In this document: in pieces, positions 1 through 4,415 of the stretch
How positions within the stretch are numbered: the stretch's first letter is position 1
How the letters are laid out: every line of letters starts with the position of its first letter
Source: Tannerella sp.
GTDB lineage: Bacteria > Bacteroidota > Bacteroidia > Bacteroidales > Tannerellaceae
Assembly: GCA_031272655.1 (NCBI GenBank)
Contig: JAISTJ010000057.1
Location: 1 to 7,606, forward strand
Direction: 5' to 3'
Length of the DNA stretch: 7,606 bases
Notes under the pieces: model-generated
Told to the model about the DNA's origin: nothing
What the model saw: only the letters and a program-made list of their open reading frames with translations
The model's database searches: none
Program-made: the position numbers and the translations under genes

Positions 1-64
1 ATAAGGGAGAGAGAGGCGAATATGTCCGACATGCTACTAAGGGTTCCTCCTCAAATAAGGGTTT

Positions 65-121
65 ACCTCGCAATGACGTGGTACGTCGTGCCGTCCTGCC
101 TTCCTGTCTTCGTGTTAAACC
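65..121 (+). repeat. 57-bp direct repeat, left copy (contains a partial REP-like unit)
   Basis: This segment recurs at 551-607 with about four mismatches over 57 bases. It begins with the tail of the REP-like unit seen at 494-564 (CCTCGCAATGACG) and continues through GTGGTACGTCGTGCCGTCC to GTGTTAAACC. Similarity stops abruptly after position 121. The GGCAATCC-side half of the REP-like unit is absent here, so this copy looks truncated at its left end. No coding function is suggested. The two copies bracket the small ORF at 149-340 and the 8-bp tandem repeat. Confidence 0.85.
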
Positions 122-148
122 AAAATTCTGTAAATTATGTAACCACCT

Positions 149-340
149 TTAATACAGCCCATTTCGGGGGGTGGGGGGGGTAAATATCATATTATCAGCC
201 AATTCCATAGACGCACCATGCACATCAAGCACATCATCCGCGCCCATCCCAGCAGCCGCCCTCAGCGCCTGCCCCGGTGTCATCGGCAGACATACACCTG
301 TCTTGCCATATACACTCATTCTAATATATACCCGTTTCAT
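149..340 (-). CDS. Doubtful small hypothetical protein (63 aa)
   Basis: I do not recognise this ORF. It would encode 63 residues, starting at ATG 340 with AGGA about five bases upstream. A second possible start is Met8, giving 56 residues. The middle (MTPGQALRAAAGMGADDV, residues 20-37) looks like a soluble alpha-helical segment rather than low-complexity sequence, which is the main reason to list it. I see no signal peptide, membrane segment or Cys/His metal motif. The C-terminus (TPPTPRNGLY) is encoded by an interrupted homopolymer of C residues on the coding strand, so one base gained or lost would change the last residues. No TAnnTTTG promoter is visible upstream, where an 8-bp tandem repeat lies instead. 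Surrounding sequence is repeat-rich and non-coding. It may be a real small gene, a decayed gene end, or chance. Confidence 0.3.
   Translation of the reverse strand: MKRVYIRMSVYGKTGVCLPMTPGQALRAAAGMGADDVLDVHGASMELADNMIFTPPTPRNGLY
166..180 (+). repeat. Interrupted poly-G tract (G6-T-G8)
   Basis: Fourteen G residues in fifteen positions are interrupted by one T at 172. On the minus strand this is C8-A-C6 inside the last codons of the 149-340 ORF. Eight-base homopolymers are prone to replication slippage and sequencing error, so the reading frame at the end of that ORF is uncertain. Confidence 0.9.
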
Positions 341-380
341 AATTCCTATATTTTTAATTAATTATTGTATAATCTTTTTT

Positions 381-410
381 TAGTTTATTAGTTTATCAGT
401 TTATCAGTTT
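381..410 (+). repeat. 8-bp tandem repeat (YAGTTTAT, about 3.75 copies)
   Basis: Two copies of TAGTTTAT (381-388, 389-396) are followed by CAGTTTAT (397-404) and a partial CAGTTT (405-410). With a unit length of 8, the TAG on the plus strand and TAA on the minus strand fall in successive frames, so the array blocks translation in every frame. It lies about 40 bases upstream of the 149-340 ORF. Confidence 0.85.
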
Positions 411-436
411 CCCCTCATTGCGAATACCCACCCCTT

Positions 437-521
437 CGTCATTGCGAACGAAGTGAAGCAATCCAGTCAATAAAACCTTCATACCTCTTTTTTCTGGATT
501 GCTTCGTACCTCGCAATGACG
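437..521. repeat. Inverted pair of REP-like repeats (potential large hairpin)
   Basis: The left arm at 437-466 starts CGTCATTGCGA and ends GAAGCAATCCAG. The right arm at 494-521 is its inverse, CTGGATTGCTTC...TCGCAATGACG. The outer 11 bp and inner 12 bp pair perfectly; the middles differ (ACGAAGT against GGTAC). The loop is 467-493. A partial extra unit, TCATTGCGAA, precedes it at 415-424. The core CATTGCGA-n-GAAGCAATCC resembles a dispersed repeat I know from intergenic regions of varied bacteria. The function is unknown; a role as a transcript-end hairpin or a mobilised REP-like element is inference. Confidence 0.85.
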
Positions 522-570
522 TGGTACTTGAAGTCTCTGGATTGCTTCGTGCCTCGCAATGACGTGGTAC
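494..570 (+). repeat. Tandem pair of REP-like units (43-bp period)
   Basis: Positions 494-527 and 537-570 match at 33 of 34 bases; the only difference is A against G at 508/551. Each unit runs CTGGATTGCTTCGT...CCTCGCAATGACGTGGTAC. The 9-bp spacer is ACTTGAAGTCT-like and not repeated. The same orientation and short period suggest local duplication of a single unit. The second unit continues into the 551-607 direct repeat copy. Confidence 0.85.
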
Positions 571-607
571 GTCGTGCCGTCCTGTCTTCCTGCCGTCGTG
601 TTAAACC
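551..607 (+). repeat. 57-bp direct repeat, right copy
   Basis: This is the second copy of the segment at 65-121, about 93% identical over 57 bases. Similarity ends at GTGTTAAACC and the flanking sequences differ. Here the complete REP-like unit (from 537) precedes it, whereas the left copy has lost that half. Confidence 0.85.
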
Positions 608-890
608 GCCGCCGCACCTTCGAGTTGAAATCCGCCGCAAAGATAAAACATATTTTCAAAATAAATGTAACAAAAAAATGACACATTTCAAAAAAAATTT
701 TGATAAAAAATGCAACAAACGCCCGTTTTACCTCCCCGAATTATACAAAAAATGTAACAACCCACAGAAGTTGTACAAAAAAAGTCCACAAAAATCAAAA
801 TTTTCCCAATTTTTTGCGAAATCCGCAAAAAGTTTTTTCCCAAAAAACATCCCAAAAACCCCAAAATCCCCCCAATTTTTCCCAAATTAA
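608..890. other. Gene-free, A-rich and G-poor spacer
   Basis: I find no credible gene here; ORFs on either strand are low-complexity Lys/Asn/Phe/Pro-rich translations. The plus strand is rich in A-tracts and C-runs and very poor in G. The octamer TGYAACAA occurs three times, at 666-673, 711-718 and 753-760 (spacings 45 and 42), each after an A-rich run. The copy at 753 can pair imperfectly with GTTGTACA at 770-777. A G-quadruplex motif lies at 839-883 on the minus strand. I see no DnaA-box cluster or other origin signature. Confidence 0.6.
839..883 (-). other. Potential G-quadruplex motif
   Basis: The minus strand carries five G-runs, at plus positions 881-883 (3), 868-873 (6), 859-862 (4), 851-853 (3) and 839-841 (3). 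They are separated by loops of 7, 5, 5 and 9 bases. The first four satisfy the classical rule of four runs of at least three G with loops up to seven. The motif lies 73-117 bases past the toxin stop codon, so it would be in the operon transcript only if transcription passes the palindrome at 891-929. Confidence 0.5.
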
Positions 891-929
891 GTTTGTTTAA
901 CTTTTAACCCACTTAAATGTTAAACAAAC
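891..929. terminator. AT-rich perfect palindrome, candidate stem-loop behind the toxin gene
   Basis: The arms GTTTGTTTAAC (891-901) and GTTAAACAAAC (919-929) are perfect inverse complements over 11 bp. After one T/T mismatch, TTTAA (903-907) and TTAAA (913-917) pair for five more, leaving a 5-base loop (CCCAC). It begins 27 bases downstream of the toxin stop codon, where a terminator is expected. No U-tract follows on either strand and the stem is AT-rich, so it does not fit a textbook intrinsic terminator. A bidirectional mRNA-end hairpin or a protein-binding palindrome is equally possible. Confidence 0.5.
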
Positions 930-955
930 ACAAAACAACACAGTTTCCGATCTCC

Positions 956-1297
956 TTAGACAAGATTGTTTTCTATTTTCAGTTGCAGAATTTCTTTTCG
1001 GGAAATGCTGTCTTTTTCGCCTTTGTCGTAGATGGTTAGCAGGTAAATATCTGTATTGCTGATACTTACAAGCACATTGCAAGTGATAACCCGCGCACCG
1101 CCACGTTTACCCTTGTTTTTAGAAGTAATCGCCATACGGACTTTACGGATGTGGTTGCCAAGATCGGTACCAAGTCGAGGGTTTTCAAGCAGTTCTTCTA
1201 TCAACCGCTCATAATCATCCGGCAAAGAGGCATATTTTTTGCCCAATCGCCTGAAATTGCGCTCAAAATCTTCAGTCGTTATTATTTCGTAGTTCAT
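956..1297 (-). CDS. Type II toxin-antitoxin system RelE/ParE-family toxin
   Basis: From Met at 1297 this is a 113-residue, basic, single-domain protein (MNYEIITTEDFERNFRRLGK...). It has the RelE/ParE layout. Two N-terminal helices (DFERNFRRLGKKY, then ERLIEELLENP) are followed by a beta-sheet with RKVRMAI, GKRGGARVI and DIYLLTIYDKGEKDSI. The KGKRGGARVI strand and following YLLTIYDKGE are typical of HigB/RelE-like mRNA interferases, which cut mRNA at the ribosome; ParE-like gyrase poisons share the fold, so the target is not settled. The frame extends upstream to ATG 1336 and TTG 1339, but that extension is only the poly-Lys tract of the antitoxin read in another frame, so 1297 is preferred. 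The ORF overlaps the antitoxin by 26 bases, consistent with translational coupling. It is second in the operon and shares the promoter at 1553-1584. Confidence 0.82.
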   Translation of the reverse strand: MNYEIITTEDFERNFRRLGKKYASLPDDYERLIEELLENPRLGTDLGNHIRKVRMAITSKNKGKRGGARVITCNVLVSISNTDIYLLTIYDKGEKDSISRKEILQLKIENNLV

Positions 1298-1526
1298 AAA
1301 GAAATTCTTGAGCGGTTTTTTTCTTTTTTTTACCATCAAGCATCAAACGCACATCGTGAAATGCACTCTGAAGGTCGTAATACAGCGGACTATGTTCTTC
1401 CGCTTTTACGGCAGGGGCGGCTTTCGCCTTTGCCACCGTCCATCCCAACTTCTTCGACAATGTTCTCAGAAATCCTGCATCGCTCACCGGCAACGAAAGA
1501 TTATAATTTTGAATGACTGCTTGCAT
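1272..1526 (-). CDS. Antitoxin of a RelE/ParE-type toxin-antitoxin system
   Basis: This 84-residue ORF sits directly upstream of, and overlaps, the toxin, the usual antitoxin-first order. The N-terminal part (residues 1-31, with FLRTLSKKLGW at 19-29) resembles short Bacteroidota antitoxins. The middle is an Ala/Lys-rich linker (VAKAKAAPAVKAEE), and the C-terminal half (LYYDLQSAFHDVRLMLDG) is an amphipathic helix likely to bind the toxin. No helix-turn-helix or ribbon-helix-helix DNA-binding domain is evident, so autorepression is not assured. Residues 66-70 are KKKKK, encoded by A8-G-A7, which contains a canonical slippery heptamer. ATG 1526 is favoured because a promoter sits 27 bases upstream. 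The family assignment rests on position, size and partial motifs rather than a diagnostic domain. Confidence 0.75.
   Translation of the reverse strand: MQAVIQNYNLSLPVSDAGFLRTLSKKLGWTVAKAKAAPAVKAEEHSPLYYDLQSAFHDVRLMLDGKKKKKTAQEFLYELRNNND
1323..1329 (-). other. Slippery heptamer A AAA AAG in the antitoxin frame
   Basis: The antitoxin codons GGT AAA AAA AAG AAA AAA ACC place A AAA AAG in the exact phase needed for -1 tandem slippage, as in dnaX. Slipped ribosomes would add EKNRSRISL and stop at TGA 1296-1294, which overlaps the toxin ATG 1297-1295 as ATGA. No strong downstream hairpin or upstream Shine-Dalgarno stimulator is visible, so actual frameshifting is speculative. The A-runs may also cause polymerase slippage. 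Confidence 0.4.
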
Positions 1527-1552
1527 AATTATAAATTTAAATTTCTACGCCG

Positions 1553-1584
1553 CAAAGATACGAATATAATACGAAACCACAAAA
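1553..1584 (-). promoter_or_regulatory. Bacteroidota sigma-ABfr-type promoter of the toxin-antitoxin operon
   Basis: On the minus strand TTTTG (1584-1580) is followed after exactly 19 bases by TATCTTTG (1560-1553), a perfect TAnnTTTG -7 element. This matches the Bacteroides -33 TTTG / -7 TAnnTTTG consensus. Transcription would start near 1546, giving a leader of about 20 bases before the antitoxin ATG at 1526. Confidence 0.8.
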
Positions 1585-1590
1585 TTTTTT

Positions 1591-1620
1591 TTGAGCCGGT
1601 TTGAGCCGAAATGAGCCGAA
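1591..1620 (-). repeat. Three phased decamer repeats upstream of the TA promoter
   Basis: On the plus strand the decamers are TTGAGCCGGT, TTGAGCCGAA and ATGAGCCGAA, back to back with a 10-bp period. All share the core TGAGCCG. The array ends six bases from the -33 region of the TA promoter. The 10-bp phasing would place three binding sites on one face of the helix. A regulator-binding site is inference. Confidence 0.7.
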
Positions 1621-1643
1621 ATAATACTGTGATACGATCCTTG

Positions 1644-1674
1644 CTTTGCGTTTTAAGAACTTTGCGCCGTTGCG
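1644..1674 (+). repeat. Decayed TTTGCG repeat in the TA-cca spacer
   Basis: CTTTGCG at 1644-1650 recurs as CTTTGCG at 1660-1666, followed by GTTGCG at 1669-1674, interspersed with TTTTAAGAA. It resembles spacer sequences built from repeated TTTGCG words that occur in many genomes. The rest of the 1527-1707 spacer holds the TA promoter, the decamers and the heptamer array; I see no gene in it. Confidence 0.35.
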
Positions 1675-1685
1675 TTTGGTATTGT

Positions 1686-1713
1686 TCTAAAATCTAAAAT
1701 CTAAAATCTAAAA
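1686..1713. repeat. Heptamer array (TCTAAAA, four copies) carrying the cca stop codon
   Basis: Four perfect TCTAAAA units run from 1686 to 1713. Read on the minus strand they are TTTTAGA repeats, and the first copy encountered supplies the TAG stop of the CCA enzyme (1708-1710). Because 7 is not a multiple of 3, successive copies put TAG into all three frames. A related array lies at 7466-7487 at the 3' end of another gene. Confidence 0.85.
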
Positions 1714-3129
1714 AATCCCCATTTCGCAAGCCGTTTCGTGCATGAAACGGAGGGCGGCTTCGCGGTCGTTGGGGATAACGCCGTCGAGGATAGCGTTTTT
1801 GATGGCTTCCTTGATAGCTCCGACAGGTCTTGACGGAGGCAGCGAAAATGTTTCCATTATCTCTTCGCCGGAAACAGGCGGCTGGAAGTTACGGATACGG
1901 TCTTTCTCCTCTATGAGGACTAACTTCTCACGCACAAGACGGAAATTTTCAAGATAAAGCCGCACTTTTTCGGGGTTCTTGCTTGTGATGTCCGCCTCGC
2001 AAAGCAGCATCAGGTCGTCAATGTCGTTGCCGGCGTCAAACAGCAAACGGCGAACAGCCGAATCAGTAACATCCTCATCCACAAGGTTTATAGGCCGCAT
2101 GTGAAGCATCACCATTTTCTGAACATATTTAAGTCGCTCATCCATAGGCAGTTTGAGGCGGCGGAAAATGCCATTAAGCATCTTGGCGCCAATAATGTTG
2201 TGGCTATGAAACGTCCATCCGAGACGGTTATCGAACCGTTTGGAAGCGGGTTTGCCGATGTCATGGAAAATGGCGCTCCACCTAAGCCACAGTTTATCAG
2301 ACGTTTTGCTCAGCCTGTCAAGCACCATCAACGTATGGGCGAAATTATCTTTATGCCCGATGCCGTCTTTGGTCTCAATCCCTTTGAGGGCGCACAGTTC
2401 AGGCAGTATCAGTTCGAGCAGTCCGCACCTGTCAAGCAAATCGAAGCCAATAGACGGTTTTGGCGACATGATAATCTTATTTAGCTCATCCACAATACGT
2501 TCCTGCGAGATAATCTCAAGGCGGGACTTGTTGCGTTCGATAGCATCAAAAGTATCGGGATCAATGAAAAAGCCGAGTTGTGAAGCGAAACGCACAGCCC
2601 GCATCATGCGCAGGGGGTCGTCGCTGAAAGTAATATCAGGGTCAAGGGGTGTTACAATGCGCAGGTTTTCAAGGTCTTCCAATCCACCGAACGGGTCGAG
2701 CAACTTGCCGTATTTATCGCCGTTGAGACAAACAGCTAATGCGTTGATAGTGAAGTCGCGACGGTTCTGGTCATCTTCGAGGGTGCCGTCTTCAACTATC
2801 GGTTTGCGGCTTCCGTGCGTGTACGATTCGCGGCGTGCACCGACAAATTCAATTTCCCACTCCCCGAATTTCACCTGCGCCGTGCCAAAATTCTGAAAAA
2901 CAGATAAATGCGCCTTCCGTCCGAATTGCTTTGCAACCGCTTCGGCGAGTGCGATGCCGCTTCCGACAGTTACAACGTCAATATCTTTCGACTGCCGGTG
3001 TAAAAAAATATCCCTCACAAAACCACCTATCACGTACGTCTCTGCGTTCAGTTTGTCCGCAATTTTTGAAATGGTTATAAAAGGCTCATTTTCAAGATGT
3101 TTATTTATGTCTTCGTAGTTAAAAAACAT
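1708..3129 (-). CDS. cca: CCA tRNA nucleotidyltransferase with HD domain
   Basis: This 473-residue cytoplasmic enzyme adds or repairs the CCA 3' end of tRNAs using CTP and ATP. The class II nucleotidyltransferase head is clear: GGFVRD at residues 35-40, the metal-binding DID at 49-51, RRESY at 99-103, and the conserved RRDFTINALA at 123-132. The neck motifs follow: RMMRAVRFASQLGF from 174 and ERIVDEL at 210-216. A C-terminal HD phosphohydrolase domain shows His265, HD at 289-290 and HSH at 308-310; in E. coli Cca this domain has phosphatase and phosphodiesterase activity. Length suits the bacterial Cca-HD type. The poly(A) polymerase PcnB is the main alternative, but the HD domain and this phylum favour CCA addition. 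The start at ATG 3129 sits about 18 bases after a predicted transcription start. The gene is divergent from galM and ends inside a heptamer repeat array. Confidence 0.93.
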   Translation of the reverse strand: MFFNYEDINKHLENEPFITISKIADKLNAETYVIGGFVRDIFLHRQSKDIDVVTVGSGIALAEAVAKQFGRKAHLSVFQNFGTAQVKFGEWEIEFVGARRESYTHGSRKPIVEDGTLEDDQNRRDFTINALAVCLNGDKYGKLLDPFGGLEDLENLRIVTPLDPDITFSDDPLRMMRAVRFASQLGFFIDPDTFDAIERNKSRLEIISQERIVDELNKIIMSPKPSIGFDLLDRCGLLELILPELCALKGIETKDGIGHKDNFAHTLMVLDRLSKTSDKLWLRWSAIFHDIGKPASKRFDNRLGWTFHSHNIIGAKMLNGIFRRLKLPMDERLKYVQKMVMLHMRPINLVDEDVTDSAVRRLLFDAGNDIDDLMLLCEADITSKNPEKVRLYLENFRLVREKLVLIEEKDRIRNFQPPVSGEEIMETFSLPPSRPVGAIKEAIKNAILDGVIPNDREAALRFMHETACEMGIF

Positions 3130-3152
3130 TATTTTACGCTGTTTTGGGGCTG

Positions 3153-3160
3153 CAAAGATA
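3153..3160 (-). promoter_or_regulatory. Likely -7 element of the cca promoter
   Basis: TATCTTTG on the minus strand (3160-3153) is a perfect TAnnTTTG -7 element, 23 bases upstream of the cca ATG. No -33 element is found at the expected 19-21 base spacing; the nearest TTTTG (3177-3173) is only 12 bases away, so this promoter may be weaker or activator-dependent. Confidence 0.6.
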
Positions 3161-3192
3161 CGTTTTTTTTATCAAAACTCTTTAGATTTTTA

Positions 3193-3222
3193 TTGCGGAT
3201 TGAAAGAAAAGTATTACTTTTG
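3193..3222 (+). promoter_or_regulatory. Bacteroidota-type promoter of the mutarotase gene
   Basis: TTG at 3193-3195 is followed after 19 bases by TACTTTTG at 3215-3222, which fits TAnnTTTG exactly. Transcription would begin near 3229, leaving a leader of about 35 A/T-rich bases before ATG 3264. No Shine-Dalgarno sequence is present, normal for the phylum. Confidence 0.75.
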
Positions 3223-3263
3223 CAACTGTTTTAAACTGAAAAACAATATTTAAGAATAAATTT

Positions 3264-4406
3264 ATGAAAAAAGTATTATTTATCGCATTGGCGGTGGCGG
3301 CGCTGCTGTCGTGCAAGAAGGAAGAGAAGAATATTCAAACGCTTTCAGGCCTGAATACCAAGGATTTCGTAGGCAAACATGAAGGCAGGAAGACGGCGCT
3401 TTACGTCCTGAAAAACTCAACAGGGGCAGAAGCGTGTATCACTAATTACGGCGGCCGGCTTGTGTCGCTAATGGTGCCCGACAGGCGGGGTAACTTCAAG
3501 GATGTAGTGCTCGGATACGGCTCTATTGCAGAGTATTTGGCGTCCGACGGCAACTACGGGGCGCTGATTGGGCGTTACGGCAACCGCATCAAGGACGCAA
3601 AATTCACGCTCGACGGGAAAGAATACCAGTTGCCTGCCAATAACAACGGGCACTGTCTGCACGGAGGGCCGAACGGTTTCCACACTAAAGTTTGGGAAGC
3701 AGAAAAGATTGATGCCCAGACACTTAAACTTCATTACTTGTCGAAAGACGGGGAAGCCGGTTTTCCGGGAAATTTGGACGTAACGGTAACTTACAAGCTT
3801 AACGACGACAATTCCATTGATATCCTGTATGATGCCACGACCGACAAGCCGACAGTCTGCAACCTGACTAACCATAGCTATTTCAACCTGTCCGGAAAGC
3901 TTGGCACCCAGATACTTGACCATTATGTACTTATCAACGCCGATACTTACACGGCAGTTGACGGCACTCTGATACCGCAATCCATTGAACCTGTGGACAG
4001 TACGCCTATGGATTTGCGCCGCCAGATGATCCTTAGGGCAGGAATAGATGAAGATTTTGAACAGATCGTACTTGGCAAGGGCTACGACCACAACTGGATT
4101 CTCAACACTCATGGCAATACCCGCGAAATTGCGGCAAGGGTTTATAGCGATGTGAGCGGGATTTTGATGGATGTTTACACCAATGAGCCTGGTATCCAGT
4201 TCTATACGGGCAATTTCATGGCCGGATCGGATAAGGGCAAACATGGCGTCCTGTATCCTCACAGAGGTGCGTTATGCCTTGAAACCCAGCACTATCCCGA
4301 CAGCCCTAACCATCCGCAGTTTCCAAGCACCACTTTGCGCCCGGGCGAAAAATACCACAGCGAGGTGAAGTATGCTTTTAAGACTTACACGCTGCCTAAC
4401 GAATGA
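3264..4406 (+). CDS. galM: Aldose 1-epimerase (galactose mutarotase), predicted lipoprotein
   Basis: This 380-residue protein interconverts the alpha and beta anomers of galactose and related aldoses. The GalM beta-sandwich signatures are present in order: NYGGRLVSL (61-69), IGRYGNRI (102-109), NNNGHCLHGG (126-135), LTNHSYFNL (201-209), DHNW (275-278), TNEPGIQFYTGN (306-317) and CLETQHYPDSPNH (338-350). By comparison with human and Lactococcus GalM, the catalytic residues should be His133 and His204 (proton transfer at O5) and Glu340 (general base). The N-terminus is a lipoprotein signal: MKK, a hydrophobic stretch, then LLSC with Cys17 as the lipid-attachment site. The mature protein begins CKKEEK, similar to the Lys/Glu-type lipoprotein export signal of Bacteroidota, so it may be on the cell surface; at minimum it is extracytoplasmic. 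That makes it unlike the cytoplasmic E. coli GalM. It has its own promoter and no co-directional neighbour; its stop is 9 bp from the convergent fusion gene. Confidence 0.93.
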   Translation: MKKVLFIALAVAALLSCKKEEKNIQTLSGLNTKDFVGKHEGRKTALYVLKNSTGAEACITNYGGRLVSLMVPDRRGNFKDVVLGYGSIAEYLASDGNYGALIGRYGNRIKDAKFTLDGKEYQLPANNNGHCLHGGPNGFHTKVWEAEKIDAQTLKLHYLSKDGEAGFPGNLDVTVTYKLNDDNSIDILYDATTDKPTVCNLTNHSYFNLSGKLGTQILDHYVLINADTYTAVDGTLIPQSIEPVDSTPMDLRRQMILRAGIDEDFEQIVLGKGYDHNWILNTHGNTREIAARVYSDVSGILMDVYTNEPGIQFYTGNFMAGSDKGKHGVLYPHRGALCLETQHYPDSPNHPQFPSTTLRPGEKYHSEVKYAFKTYTLPNE

Positions 4407-4415
4407 ATTAAGATT

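Noticed and set aside
1..183. Plus-strand frame open from the left edge to TAA 181-183
   Set aside because: It runs through the REP-like repeat and the poly-G tract, ends in a Gly/Trp string and has no recognisable protein character.
415..607. CRISPR array
   Set aside because: The repeats are in mixed orientation, the spacers are unequal or shared, and no cas gene is present; they are REP-like units.
396..686. Minus-strand 96-codon ORF (and the plus-strand ORF at 516-890)
   Set aside because: They translate the REP-like repeats (VIARHEAIQ, RHCEVRSNP, FVRNDEG) and the A-rich spacer; such products recur wherever this repeat occurs and are not genes.
608..890. Replication origin or iteron region
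   Set aside because: Three TGYAACAA words at uneven spacing, no DnaA-box cluster and no replication gene nearby.
1298..1339. Upstream start for the toxin (ATG 1336 or TTG 1339)
   Set aside because: The extra 13-14 residues are only the antitoxin's Lys tract read in another frame; Met at 1297 gives a normal family N-terminus.
2240..2896. Plus-strand 218-codon ORF opposite cca
   Set aside because: Ser/Arg-rich antisense shadow of the clearly conserved CCA enzyme.
3468..4262. Minus-strand 264-codon ORF opposite galM
   Set aside because: Antisense of a gene with every GalM signature motif; no start context or promoter supports it.
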